Assembly: GCA_011374625.1 (NCBI GenBank)
Contig: DRPN01000031.1
Coordinates: 1-49,000 of the forward strand
Reading direction: 5' to 3'
Length of the DNA: 49,000 bases
Source: Bacteroidota bacterium
GTDB taxonomy: Bacteria > Bacteroidota > Bacteroidia > Bacteroidales > VadinHA17
Shown here: in pieces, positions 32,090-41,089 of the stretch
Layout: every line of letters begins with the position of its first letter
How positions within the stretch are numbered: position 1 is the first letter of the stretch
The notes under the pieces: generated by a model
The model's input: only the letters and a program-made list of their open reading frames with translations
Database searches by the model: none
Told to the model about the DNA's origin: nothing
Program-made: the position numbers and the translations under genes

Positions 32090-33568
32090 TCATGATTTTT
32101 CTTCTTCCGGCAGCACATAAATCTGTCCGGTGATGTGTCTGGTGACTTTTACGGAGGTTCCTTTTTCAATAAAACCTATCTCGGAAATGGCATCGTAGAT
32201 CTCTCCGTCTATCTCTACCTTGCCGGCAGGACGCAGTACCGTGTGTGTAACCCCTGTCTTCCCGGTAAGTAGTTGCTGCTGTTTTTGATTCACTCCCACA
32301 AATCCCTCGCCGCTTTCCAGGGTGGTGTGCAGGGCAAACTTGAATTTGCGGGATTCTGTTGCTTTCTTGGTGAGGAAAATAGAAAGAATCACAGCCGTAA
32401 GAGCGGAGACAAGAACGATGAATAGGGATTTTATCAACATACGCATAGCCAGCGCGGTGTCGAATTTAAAAACAAAATTATCTATAAGGCTGAGCGTGAG
32501 TCCGGTGACGATCAGCGTGATACCGGAGATACCGGCCACCCCGAATCCGGGGATGGCAAAAATTTCCACCGCAACGAGGATCAGGCCTACGATGAAAAGA
32601 AGGATTTCCCAGTGAGCTGCCAGTCCTTCCAGGTATAAGGGGGCAAAATAAAGAATGGCTGCCAGGATGGCTGCTGCCAACGGGAAGCCCACCCCCGGGG
32701 TGCGTAGCTCAAAATAGATACCGCCGACAATGATCATAATCAGAAAACCGGATACGCCCGGACTGGCCAGGAAACCAATGATTTTTTCGACAGGCGTTAA
32801 GATAAATTCATGTATTTCGTAGTCTTTTATGCCTGCTTGTTGCATGACCTCTTCAATATTTTCGGCTTTTCCTTCACAGTAACCCAGCCGGATGGCTTCT
32901 TCCGTGGTCAGGGTAAGCACTTTCCCCGAATCACAGATCCCGGGGACGACCACCCGGGGATCAACCATAGCTTCCGCAATGCGCGGATCCCGGTGCCACC
33001 GGATGATCGTGTCTCCGTTTTGCAGGATCGTGTCTTTTCCGTGGGCTTCGGCGGTGGCCCTCATCATTCCCCGCATGTATGACTGGTATTTGTCCGGTAC
33101 CTGCTGTCCCGTCTGATTAACCACGGTGGCTGCTCCGATGGTGCTGCCCGAGTGCATATATATGCTGTCGCAGGCAATGGAAATCAAGGCCCCGGCCGAG
33201 GCTGCATTGTTGTTAATGTAAACCATGGTGGGGATGGTGCATTTTAATAAAGTAGTACGGATACTGTCGGCATCGTTCAACAAACCACCATATGTATTCA
33301 TCCTGATCAGAATATAATCGGCATGCAAAGCACGGGCTTCTTCCAGACTTTTTTGGGTGATTCTCCATACCGGTTTGGCAATCTCCTTCTGAATGGGAAA
33401 AATATAGATTATGGTTTTCTTACGAATCGTGTCCGGCACCGGGACAATTGCTGTTTTACTATTGTGCAGATCACTATTAATAAGTGTATCTATAGCCGGA
33501 TTCGTCGCTCCCGTGAAAAAAAAGGCCAGCAGTATTAACAATCCGGGAAACGTTATCTGTCTTTTCAT
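32090..33568 (-). CDS. NfeD family membrane-bound ClpP-class serine protease
   Basis: A 492-residue membrane protein of the long NfeD type. A signal peptide (MKRQITFPGLLILLAFFFTG) leads into a ClpP-like protease domain, with the catalytic serine region NNNAASAGALISIACD followed by YMHSGSTIGAATVV. A block of four to five membrane helices follows (about residues 270-410), then a C-terminal NfeD OB-fold (GKTGVTHTVLRPAGKVEIDG). Such proteins take part in membrane quality control, usually with an SPFH/stomatin partner, which is not seen here. The ORF track starts at 33664, but its first 32 residues derive from the heptamer repeat and spacer. The ATG at 33568 begins a proper signal peptide and is preceded by a -7 box. 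Confidence 0.9.
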   Translation of the reverse strand: MKRQITFPGLLILLAFFFTGATNPAIDTLINSDLHNSKTAIVPVPDTIRKKTIIYIFPIQKEIAKPVWRITQKSLEEARALHADYILIRMNTYGGLLNDADSIRTTLLKCTIPTMVYINNNAASAGALISIACDSIYMHSGSTIGAATVVNQTGQQVPDKYQSYMRGMMRATAEAHGKDTILQNGDTIIRWHRDPRIAEAMVDPRVVVPGICDSGKVLTLTTEEAIRLGYCEGKAENIEEVMQQAGIKDYEIHEFILTPVEKIIGFLASPGVSGFLIMIIVGGIYFELRTPGVGFPLAAAILAAILYFAPLYLEGLAAHWEILLFIVGLILVAVEIFAIPGFGVAGISGITLIVTGLTLSLIDNFVFKFDTALAMRMLIKSLFIVLVSALTAVILSIFLTKKATESRKFKFALHTTLESGEGFVGVNQKQQQLLTGKTGVTHTVLRPAGKVEIDGEIYDAISEIGFIEKGTSVKVTRHITGQIYVLPEEEKS

Positions 33569-33594
33569 AATCTTTATGATAAACGAGTTCCCTA

Positions 33595-33602
33595 CAAATA
33601 TA
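33595..33602 (-). promoter_or_regulatory. -7 box of nfeD-type gene (TATATTTG)
   Basis: Perfect TAnnTTTG on the minus strand, predicting a leader of about 20 bases before the ATG at 33568. The -33 position falls inside a heptamer repeat and has no TTTG. Confidence 0.5.
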
Positions 33603-33604
33603 TC

Positions 33605-33639
33605 AATAACTCTTAACTTATAACTTATAACTTTTAACT
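33605..33639. repeat. Heptamer tandem repeat (5 copies, minus strand AGTTAWR)
   Basis: Five perfect-register 7-mers; two are identical (plus strand TATAACT) and three differ by one or two bases. The array starts 2 bases upstream of the -7 box of the nfeD-type gene and covers its -33 region. Confidence 0.8.
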
Positions 33640-33658
33640 TTTGATCTTTTCTCCAGCA

Positions 33659-33701
33659 TTCCACTATTCTATTATTATTCTATTATTCCATTATTCCACT
33701 A
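33659..33701. repeat. Octamer tandem repeat (TTCYAYTA x5)
   Basis: Five 8-mers of the form TTCCACTA, TTCTATTA or TTCCATTA, with one TTA insertion. The array ends 8 bases before the purB -7 box and covers its -33 region. Confidence 0.75.
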
Positions 33702-33709
33702 TTATTTCC

Positions 33710-33717
33710 TATTTTTG
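33710..33717 (+). promoter_or_regulatory. -7 box of purB (TATTTTTG)
   Basis: Perfect TAnnTTTG; start of transcription expected near 33724, 17 bases before the ATG. No TTTG at -33, where the octamer repeat lies. Confidence 0.5.
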
Positions 33718-33740
33718 CCGAAGAACTGAAAGAAAATATT

Positions 33741-35084
33741 ATGAAAGATTTTTCCATCCTTGCCATCTCTCCTGTTGACGGAAGGTATCGTGATAAAATT
33801 AAGGGACTTGAGAATTATTTTTCCGAGTTTGCACTTATTCGGTACAGGCTGAAAGTGGAAATTGAATATTTCATAGCTTTGTGTAATATCCCTCTTCCTC
33901 CCCTGGAGTCTTTTCCGGAAGAAAAATATTCCGTTCTACGGGGGTGGGCAGAGTCTTTCAGTCCCGAAGAGGCACAAAGAGTGAAGGAGATAGAAGCAAA
34001 AACCAATCATGACGTCAAGTCGGTGGAATATTATTTAAAGGAAAAGTTTAATCAGGAGGAACTGGGAGATTACGGAGAGTTTATACATTTCGGGCTTACC
34101 TCGCAGGATATCAACAATACGGCTTTTCCGATGATGATCAGGGATGCTTTCAAGGAAATTTATGAGCCATTTCTTATTTCCCTGATGGCAAAGTTGTCGG
34201 ATATGGCGGACGACTGGGCAGATATCCCCATGCTGGCGCACACACACGGACAGGCGGCGTCCCCAACACGCGTGGGGAAAGAAGTGTTGGTGTTTGTCCG
34301 GCGTCTGGAAGATCAGTATGGCTCGCTGGTTAAGATTCCCTGGGCTGCCAAATTTGGAGGGGCTACGGGCAATCTGAATGCTCATGTGGTAGCTTTCCCT
34401 GAGATTGACTGGACGGCTTTTGCCAATCATTTTGTGGAGCAGACCCTGGGCCTGCACCGGACACGCGTAACAACCCAGATCGAACCGTATGACCACCTGG
34501 CAGCCTTACTGGATAACCTGAAAAGGATCAATACCATCTTTCTCGATCTGGCACGGGATTTCTGGATGTATATCTCCATGGAATATTTCCGCCAGGAAAT
34601 CAAAGCCGATGAGGTGGGATCTTCTACCATGCCACACAAAGTGAATCCGATAGACTTTGAAAATGCGGAAGGAAATCTGGGGATGGCCAATGCCATGTAT
34701 GAACATATATCGGGGAAACTCCCCGTGTCCCGGCTGCAACGGGATCTTACCGACAGTACGGTATTGAGAAACATCGGTATGCCGGTGGCTTATACCCTGA
34801 TTGCATTCCGTTCACTGAAACGAGGTCTGAATAAACTGATCCTTAACGAAGATAAGATCCGTGACGACCTGGAGAATAACTGGAGTGTTGTGGCAGAGGC
34901 CATCCAGACCATCCTGCGCAGGGAAGGCTATCCCAAACCTTACGAAAAACTTAAGGAACTTACCCGTACCCATAAACGGATCAAAAAAGAGGTATTGCAT
35001 AATTTTATTGATACTTTAGACGTTTCCAATGAGGTAAAAGAGGAAATGAAGAAGATAACCCCTTTTAATTATACCGGCATTTGA
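33741..35084 (+). CDS. purB: Adenylosuccinate lyase
   Basis: A 447-residue cytoplasmic enzyme of the fumarase/aspartase superfamily. It releases fumarate from SAICAR and from adenylosuccinate in purine synthesis. The N-terminus ILAISPVDGRYRDKIKGLENYFSE is diagnostic of the E. coli-like long PurB type. The TSQDINNTA and HTHGQAASPTRVGKE motifs carry active-site residues, and the family signature with the mobile catalytic serine is GSSTMPHKVNPIDFENAEGN. The length is close to E. coli PurB (456). The stop is separated by one base from the start of the ABC exporter gene, so both are co-transcribed. Confidence 0.97.
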   Translation: MKDFSILAISPVDGRYRDKIKGLENYFSEFALIRYRLKVEIEYFIALCNIPLPPLESFPEEKYSVLRGWAESFSPEEAQRVKEIEAKTNHDVKSVEYYLKEKFNQEELGDYGEFIHFGLTSQDINNTAFPMMIRDAFKEIYEPFLISLMAKLSDMADDWADIPMLAHTHGQAASPTRVGKEVLVFVRRLEDQYGSLVKIPWAAKFGGATGNLNAHVVAFPEIDWTAFANHFVEQTLGLHRTRVTTQIEPYDHLAALLDNLKRINTIFLDLARDFWMYISMEYFRQEIKADEVGSSTMPHKVNPIDFENAEGNLGMANAMYEHISGKLPVSRLQRDLTDSTVLRNIGMPVAYTLIAFRSLKRGLNKLILNEDKIRDDLENNWSVVAEAIQTILRREGYPKPYEKLKELTRTHKRIKKEVLHNFIDTLDVSNEVKEEMKKITPFNYTGI

Positions 35085-35085
35085 G

Positions 35086-36903
35086 ATGAAGCAGTTTTTT
35101 CAGATTTTTGCACTGATAAAACCTTATTGGGTACGGGCAACCTGGAATGTGGTATTTAACATTTTATCGGCTTTTGCCGCTCTGTTTTCCTATACGTTGG
35201 TGGCTCCGTTTCTCGGGATACTTTTCGGAACCCAGCCTGAGGTAACCGAACCGGCACCTTTGCGGTTCAGTGCCAGTGCCATAATCCATAATGTGAATTT
35301 TTTTCTCAGCAGGGTGGTCACCGAACATGGCAGGGTGGAAGCCCTGCTGGCGGTGGCCATACTGGTGGTGATCATGGCCTTACTGAAAAACGGTTTTGCG
35401 TTCCTGTCTAACTGGCATATGGCTCCCATACGTGCCGGAATAGAAACCGACCTGAGAAAAAAACTCTACAGAAAATTGTTGCGTTTACCGCTTTCCTATT
35501 ATTCAGAGGCCCGTAAAGGTGATGTGATGTCGCGGATATCCGCGGATGTGAAAGAGATAGAAAATTCCATTGTCAGCTCGCTGGAGATGCTGTTCCGCTC
35601 TCCGATTGTGGTGATCATCTACTTGGTCACCCTGTTTATTATGAGTTACAAACTGACCCTGTTTGTGTTGGTGCTCCTGCCTGTCAGCGGCTGGGCCATA
35701 GGCAAGGTGGCCAGGAACCTTCGGGGGATATCTTTCGGAGGACAAAGACGACTGGGATCGATCATGTCTATCATTGAGGAAACCCTCTCCGGATTCAGGA
35801 TCATCAAAGCTTTTAATGCCGAAGAGAATTTTACAGAAAAGTTCGATCAGGTAAATGCCAGGTATTTCTCTACCATGAAAAAAGTTCATCGTCGCCGGTA
35901 TCTATCCAGCCCATTGAGCGAATTTCTTGCTACCGTGGTAATGATGATCCTGATGTATTACGGGGGTAGAATGGTGTTGAACCATTCCTCCAACCTCTCT
36001 TCCCAGGATTTTATCGCTTACATTGTTATTTTTTCACAGGTGATACCTCCTGCCAAAACTTTCTCACTGGCTTATTTCAATATTCAAAAAGGCTTGGCCT
36101 CTTTTGACCGTATCAATACAATCCTGAACGAAGATGAGCCGATCAAGGACAAACCCGGAGCCCTCCCCATCCGGGAATTTAAAGACGCTATTGAATACAG
36201 GAAGGTGTATTTCAAATATGAACATGATTATGTGCTAAGAAATATTAACCTTAAGATTAACAAAGGGAGTACGATAGCGCTGGTAGGTGAATCCGGCGGT
36301 GGAAAATCCACTATGGCTGATCTGTTGCCCCGGTTTATTGAAGCGACAAAAGGCCAGGTATTGTTGGACGGTCGTTTGGTGCAGGATTATAAGATCAGTA
36401 ACCTTCGTAACCTGATGGGCATTGTAAACCAGCAACCTATTCTTTTCAATGATACCTTTTATAATAATATTACCATGGGCGTGGATGTCAGCAGGGAAGA
36501 AGTGATTAAAGCAGCTAAAATTGCCAATGCCCACGATTTTATCATGGCTACACCGGATGGTTACGATACCTCTATCGGTGAAGGAGGAAGCAAGCTTTCA
36601 GGCGGACAGAAACAACGAATCAGTATTGCTCGGGCCCTATTGAAAAACCCTCCCATTCTGATTCTGGATGAAGCCACATCTTCACTGGATACCGAGTCGG
36701 AAAAACTGGTGCAGGATGCTATTCTCCACCTGATGAAAAACCGTACCTCTCTGGTTATTGCCCATCGTCTGTCCACCATCAAAAATGCAGACGAAATTTG
36801 TGTCCTGCACCAGGGTGAGATTGTTGAACGGGGCACACATACTCATCTTATGCGGAAGAAAGGATACTACCATAAGCTGCAGCAAATGCAGTCGGTAGAG
36901 TGA
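35086..36903 (+). CDS. MsbA-like ABC exporter (fused membrane and ATPase domains)
   Basis: A 605-residue half-transporter. The membrane domain (about residues 1-330) has six predicted helices and the type I exporter features YYSEARKGDVMSRISADVKE and FRIIKAFNAEE. The nucleotide-binding domain has Walker A GESGGGKST (about 396-404), the Q-loop VNQQP, the signature LSGGQKQRISIARAL, Walker B ILILDEATSSLD, and the switch histidine in VIAHRLSTIK. It should act as a homodimer; a lipid or lipid A flippase like MsbA is the usual annotation, but a drug exporter cannot be excluded. It is translationally close to purB, with a one-base gap. Confidence 0.92.
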   Translation: MKQFFQIFALIKPYWVRATWNVVFNILSAFAALFSYTLVAPFLGILFGTQPEVTEPAPLRFSASAIIHNVNFFLSRVVTEHGRVEALLAVAILVVIMALLKNGFAFLSNWHMAPIRAGIETDLRKKLYRKLLRLPLSYYSEARKGDVMSRISADVKEIENSIVSSLEMLFRSPIVVIIYLVTLFIMSYKLTLFVLVLLPVSGWAIGKVARNLRGISFGGQRRLGSIMSIIEETLSGFRIIKAFNAEENFTEKFDQVNARYFSTMKKVHRRRYLSSPLSEFLATVVMMILMYYGGRMVLNHSSNLSSQDFIAYIVIFSQVIPPAKTFSLAYFNIQKGLASFDRINTILNEDEPIKDKPGALPIREFKDAIEYRKVYFKYEHDYVLRNINLKINKGSTIALVGESGGGKSTMADLLPRFIEATKGQVLLDGRLVQDYKISNLRNLMGIVNQQPILFNDTFYNNITMGVDVSREEVIKAAKIANAHDFIMATPDGYDTSIGEGGSKLSGGQKQRISIARALLKNPPILILDEATSSLDTESEKLVQDAILHLMKNRTSLVIAHRLSTIKNADEICVLHQGEIVERGTHTHLMRKKGYYHKLQQMQSVE

Positions 36904-37175
36904 GAAGAAGAATGATTGACGAGAATAATGATCCTTGTAGTGGTTTACTCGGCCCGATAGAGGATGCAGGATTCCCCGTTTTGGTATTGTTCCACAGATG
37001 GGTAGTGATGTTCAATCCGGTACACCAGAAAATGAGATATCCGGGAGCAATCCTTCTGTCCCGGAGAACAGAAAAGGCATTCTCTGCCGTAATGTCAGCC
37101 TCTTTATTCTGGCATACGATTTGATTCTCCCCCGGCGTAAATTATGAGAATAAGTTAAACTAAAAATAAAAAGAT
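36904..37175. other. Spacer between ABC exporter and htpG
   Basis: No gene I can support. A 74-codon plus-strand frame (36900-37124) begins with a GTG inside the exporter stop region. On the minus strand another frame, without an ATG, stays open for more than 80 codons through the same bases (including AENAFSVLRDRRIAPGYLIF). The last 50 bases are AT-rich and should hold the htpG promoter, but I see no perfect TAnnTTTG box. Two long open frames on opposite strands may reflect a decayed gene. Confidence 0.4.
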
Positions 37176-39221
37176 ATGCATAAATCTCAGATCAATGTTA
37201 CTACGGAGAACATTTTCCCGATCATCAAAAAATTCCTTTATTCGGATCATGAGATCTTTTTACGGGAACTGATTTCCAATGCAGTGGATGCCACACTGAA
37301 GCTGAAGACCCTGGCAGCCGTGGGGGATTTCAAGGAGGAGCTCGGTGACCTGACCATCCGGGTGAAACTGGACAAAAAGAAAAAGACCCTGACGGTCTCT
37401 GACAATGGTGTGGGTATGACCGCTGAAGAGATTGATAAATTTATCAACCAGATCGCTTTGTCAGGCGCCGAAGAGTTCCTGGAAAAATATAAAAAGGATG
37501 CCAATGCCATTATCGGACATTTCGGGCTTGGGTTTTACTCTACGTTTATGGTATCCAAAAAGGTTGAGATCATTACAAAATCGTGGCAGCCGGATACCAC
37601 AGCCGTAAAATGGTCGTGTGAAGGAAATCCTGAAGTGACTATTGATGAAGTGGATAAAAAAGACCGGGGTACGGATGTGGTCTTATATATTGATAATGAG
37701 TCAAAAGAGTTTCTGGAAGAAAGCCGGATTGAAGAGATCCTGAAAAAATATTGCCGTTATCTGCCTGTGGAAATTGCCTTTGGCAAGGAAAAGGAATGGA
37801 AAGACGGCAAGATGGTGGAAACCGGAAAAGACAAGATCATCAACAATACACGACCGATATGGATCAGAAAACCATCGGAACTGAAGCATGAGGATTATAT
37901 CAATTTTTATAAAGAGCTTTATCCCATGCAGGAAGATCCGCTTTTTTACATACATCTAAATGTGGATTATCCGTTTACGCTCACGGGAATACTTTATTTT
38001 CCAAAGATCAAGAGCCAGTTCGAGATCCAAAAAAATAAAATACAGCTTTATTGCAATCAGGTCTTTGTGACCGACTCGGTAGAAGGGATCGTTCCTGAAT
38101 TTCTGACATTGTTGCACGGGGTACTGGATTCGCCTGACATTCCATTAAACGTTTCCCGGAGTTATCTGCAGAGCGATTCGAATGTGAAGAAAATATCCGG
38201 TCACATCACTAAGAAAGTGGCTGACCGCCTACAAGAGATCTTTAAAAATGACCGAAAAGAGTTTGAAAAGAAATGGGACGATCTCAAGCTGTTCATCGAA
38301 TATGGGATGATGACAGAGGATAAATTCTATGAAAGGGCAGAGAAGTTTGCGTTGTTGAAGAATACGGAAGGTAAATATTTTACTTTTGAAGAGTACAAAA
38401 ACCTGATCAGGGAAAACCAGACGGATAAGCACAAGAATCTGATCTATTTGTATGCTACGGATAAGGAAGAGCAATATACGTTCATTGATGCTGCCCGCTC
38501 GAAAGGGTATGATGTGCTGCTGATGGACGGCCAGTTGGATGTACATTTCCTGAACCATCTGGAGACCAAGTTTAAGGACAGCCGGTTTGTCAGGGTGGAC
38601 TCGGATGTGATAGATAAGTTGATCGAGAAGGAAGATCTGGGCGAATCGAAACTAACTGAAGAAGAGAAAGAAGATCTCCGTGAAGTATTCCTGAGCGCAA
38701 TCCCCGAGAGGGATAAGTTTATGGTGATTTTCGAGAACCTGAGCGAAACGGACAGTCCCGTGATGATTACACAATCAGAGTTTATGCGGAGGATGAAGGA
38801 TATGTCGGCCCTGGGTGGAGAAGCCGGTATATACGGGAATTTCCCGGATAGCTTCAACCTGGTGATCAATGCCAACCATCCGCTGGTGAAAAAAGTAATA
38901 GAGGAGAAAGAAAAGAAAACGGGAGCCCGCATCTCTAAGATCAAAGAGAAGATAGAGCCTTTGAAGAAAACCAAAGAGAAACTGGAGAAAGCCAACAAGG
39001 ATAAGAAACAAGAGGAGATTCCGCAGGCAGATAAGGACAGGATCAGCGAACTGGAGAAGAAGATCGGTGAGTACGATGAAAAGCGCAAGGAGATCCTGCG
39101 CAACTATGCTACCAAAAGCAAACGGGTACGTCAGATGATCGATCTGGCCCTGCTGGCCAATAACATGTTGCGTGGAGAAAAACTCAATGCGTTTGTGAAA
39201 CGCAGTATTGAGTTACTGTAG
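37176..39221 (+). CDS. htpG: Chaperone protein HtpG (Hsp90)
   Basis: A 681-residue cytoplasmic Hsp90. The GHKL ATPase domain shows the catalytic glutamate in FLRELISNAVDATLKL, then SDNGVGMTAEEI and GHFGLGFYSTFMV. The middle domain has the client/ATP arginine region NVSRSYLQSD. The C-terminal dimerisation part contains a charged insertion of about 60 residues rich in Lys and Glu (about 575-640), which makes it longer than E. coli HtpG (624). It ends in AKR-like NAFVKRSIELL rather than the eukaryotic MEEVD. It is transcribed alone and ends at a near-perfect terminator. Confidence 0.97.
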   Translation: MHKSQINVTTENIFPIIKKFLYSDHEIFLRELISNAVDATLKLKTLAAVGDFKEELGDLTIRVKLDKKKKTLTVSDNGVGMTAEEIDKFINQIALSGAEEFLEKYKKDANAIIGHFGLGFYSTFMVSKKVEIITKSWQPDTTAVKWSCEGNPEVTIDEVDKKDRGTDVVLYIDNESKEFLEESRIEEILKKYCRYLPVEIAFGKEKEWKDGKMVETGKDKIINNTRPIWIRKPSELKHEDYINFYKELYPMQEDPLFYIHLNVDYPFTLTGILYFPKIKSQFEIQKNKIQLYCNQVFVTDSVEGIVPEFLTLLHGVLDSPDIPLNVSRSYLQSDSNVKKISGHITKKVADRLQEIFKNDRKEFEKKWDDLKLFIEYGMMTEDKFYERAEKFALLKNTEGKYFTFEEYKNLIRENQTDKHKNLIYLYATDKEEQYTFIDAARSKGYDVLLMDGQLDVHFLNHLETKFKDSRFVRVDSDVIDKLIEKEDLGESKLTEEEKEDLREVFLSAIPERDKFMVIFENLSETDSPVMITQSEFMRRMKDMSALGGEAGIYGNFPDSFNLVINANHPLVKKVIEEKEKKTGARISKIKEKIEPLKKTKEKLEKANKDKKQEEIPQADKDRISELEKKIGEYDEKRKEILRNYATKSKRVRQMIDLALLANNMLRGEKLNAFVKRSIELL

Positions 39222-39242
39222 TTAAGGATATTCCGGAATCAA

Positions 39243-39271
39243 CCGGTGACGAAAGTCACCGGCTTTTTTTT
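39243..39271 (+). terminator. Intrinsic terminator of htpG
   Basis: CCGGTGAC and GTCACCGG form an 8-bp stem closed by a GAAA tetraloop and followed by C and eight T. The T-run overlaps the stop codon of the convergent gene at 39270. Confidence 0.93.
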
Positions 39272-39791
39272 AAAAGATCCGGTTCACTTCTGCTTTCAGA
39301 AATTCGATGGCTGCCTGGGTAGGCTGTTTCTCCATCTCCATCAACTCTTCCATCAGGCTTTTGCTGTACTCCAGAGCCGGAGCATCCGGCTTGAATTTCT
39401 CATACATGGTGTTAATGATCTTTAGCATATTGGCACGTGCATTCTTGATCACTTCCCAGGCATTGGGAGAGATATACAACTGCTGTGACAGGTTGTGTTC
39501 ATATTCCGAGCGGATGGCCTGAAGCATCTCCCGGTGCAGTTGTTGGGTGGTCATGCCCGGCCGGTTGACCCGCATGATCAGAGACTCGAGAGAGATACGC
39601 TCCAGAAAGAGGATCAGGCGTTCATAAGCCTGGAGTTTTACCGGGGTGATGAGACGTTGGTTTTCCAATATGATCTCCATTTTATGTTCTTTATCCTGCG
39701 ACCTGACCATTTCCCTTAAAACAAAATAAACCGCAAGAAAGACGATCAGGGCAGGAAGTGTATACTTCAATATTTCCAGTAAGGTATCCAT
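39270..39791 (-). CDS. Conserved Bacteroidota membrane-anchored hypothetical protein
   Basis: A 173-residue protein with one N-terminal membrane helix (LPALIVFLAVYFVLREM, about residues 13-30) and a helical cytoplasmic part. The stretches KLQAYERLILFLERISLESLI and LSQQLYISPNAWEVIKNARANM are the kind of well-kept pattern seen in a conserved family. I recall comparable proteins as uncharacterised in many Bacteroidota genomes, but know no function. It is transcribed towards htpG and ends inside the htpG terminator. It is followed upstream by a 266-base AT-rich spacer, so it is probably monocistronic. Confidence 0.75.
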   Translation of the reverse strand: MDTLLEILKYTLPALIVFLAVYFVLREMVRSQDKEHKMEIILENQRLITPVKLQAYERLILFLERISLESLIMRVNRPGMTTQQLHREMLQAIRSEYEHNLSQQLYISPNAWEVIKNARANMLKIINTMYEKFKPDAPALEYSKSLMEELMEMEKQPTQAAIEFLKAEVNRIF

Positions 39792-39826
39792 GGTATAAAT
39801 TTTATGCTAAGATAATAAGATTTCAT

Positions 39827-39854
39827 GCAGATTTCGCAGATTTCCGCAGATATA
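39827..39854. repeat. Short GCAGATTTC tandem repeat (3 copies)
   Basis: Three units of GCAGATTTC or GCAGATTTCC (the last diverged) in the 266-base spacer between the membrane hypothetical and mltG. The rest of that spacer is AT-rich with no gene. A near-consensus box TAATTTTA (40031-40038) may be the -7 element of mltG. Confidence 0.5.
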
Positions 39855-40057
39855 TTAACCGAATATAGGGAATACGAACACGCATAGAGTAGGTGTTCCC
39901 TTAAAACAATCATGGCGGATAGATCAATTAACAGAGAAGTGTGATATTTTGTGTCCCGGTGAATATTGTATCCCTAATAATGGTATTATCAAAAAAAAGA
40001 TTAATAAAAAGCAATGATAAAAAATTATTATAATTTTACCGCTTCTATATAAAATCA

Positions 40058-41089
40058 GTGTGTATATTGAAAAAGTATCTGTATATCATTGGAACTGCCC
40101 TTTTTTTTCTGGCTTTTGCATTATTTTATGTAATTACATGGATGCCCAATGCCAACATCCCGAAGGGAGAAGATAAGGTTGTAGTACTTCCTTCCGGCGT
40201 TGATTATGAAAGGGTCTTTGATATTCTGAAGAAGGATACGATCCTGAGATACCCGTTCACCTTTGATTTTCTGGCCCGTCGGAAACATTATCCCAAATTT
40301 ATCCATCCAGGCAGATATCTTTTCCGAGGCGGAATGAGCAACAACGAGATGGTGAATATGTTACGGGGTGGGTTTCAGCAACCGGTGAGGGTTACTATTC
40401 ACAATATCCGGACAAGAGAACAACTGGCAGGGGTGGTGGCTCATAAACTGGAGCTGGACTCGGCCGACCTGGTTCGGTTATTGTCCGATTCTGCTTTTGT
40501 GGCCGCTTTGGGCATGGATACTTCCGCGGTGATCAGTCTTTTTATACCGGATACCTATGAGTTTTACTGGAACATCTCTGCCGAACGGTTTGTGAAGAAA
40601 ATGTATCGGGAATATAAAAAGTTCTGGAATAAGAAACGACTGGAGAAAGCGGAACAACTCGGCTTGACGCCGGTGGAGGTAATTACGCTGGCTTCCATTG
40701 TGCAGGAAGAAGCGCTCCATAAAGACGAAATGTCCAGAATCGCAGGGGTGTATCTGAACCGCCTGAAAAAGGGAATTCATCTGCAGGCTGACCCTACGAT
40801 CAAGTATGCCCTGCGAGATTTTGACAGACGGAGAATTATTACCAAAGACCTGCAGTATGATTCTCCTTATAATACATACAAATATGCCGGACTTCCTCCC
40901 GGGCCAATCAGGATTCCCTCGAAGGAAGCCATAGATGCTGTCCTCCATGCAGAGAAACATCCGTATCTATACTTCTGTGCAAAGGATGACTTTTCAGGAT
41001 ATCATTATTTTTCCAGAACATTGTCGGAGCACAACCGTTATGCCTGGAAATATCGCAGGGCGTTGAATAAGAAACGGATATACAGGTGA
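40058..41089 (+). CDS. mltG: Endolytic murein transglycosylase MltG
   Basis: A 343-residue inner-membrane enzyme of the YceG/MltG family that cuts nascent glycan strands and so sets their length during peptidoglycan synthesis. One membrane helix (about residues 8-28) precedes a LysM-like region and the catalytic domain. The active glutamate lies in VITLASIVQEEA (about 208-219), followed by IAGVYLNRLKKGIHLQADPT and SPYNTYKYAGLPPGPI. It starts with GTG at 40058; the TTG three codons on (MKKYLYIIG) is a plausible alternative and would look more natural at the N-terminus. A degenerate heptamer array follows its stop. Confidence 0.93.
   Translation: MCILKKYLYIIGTALFFLAFALFYVITWMPNANIPKGEDKVVVLPSGVDYERVFDILKKDTILRYPFTFDFLARRKHYPKFIHPGRYLFRGGMSNNEMVNMLRGGFQQPVRVTIHNIRTREQLAGVVAHKLELDSADLVRLLSDSAFVAALGMDTSAVISLFIPDTYEFYWNISAERFVKKMYREYKKFWNKKRLEKAEQLGLTPVEVITLASIVQEEALHKDEMSRIAGVYLNRLKKGIHLQADPTIKYALRDFDRRRIITKDLQYDSPYNTYKYAGLPPGPIRIPSKEAIDAVLHAEKHPYLYFCAKDDFSGYHYFSRTLSEHNRYAWKYRRALNKKRIYR

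Noticed and set aside
33569-33664. N-terminal extension of the NfeD-type protein
   Set aside because: These 32 codons are translated tandem repeat and spacer; the signal peptide begins at the ATG at 33568 and a -7 box lies between.
38444-39103. 219-codon minus-strand frame inside htpG
   Set aside because: Very serine- and phenylalanine-rich, as expected from reading Lys/Glu codons backwards; htpG is intact.
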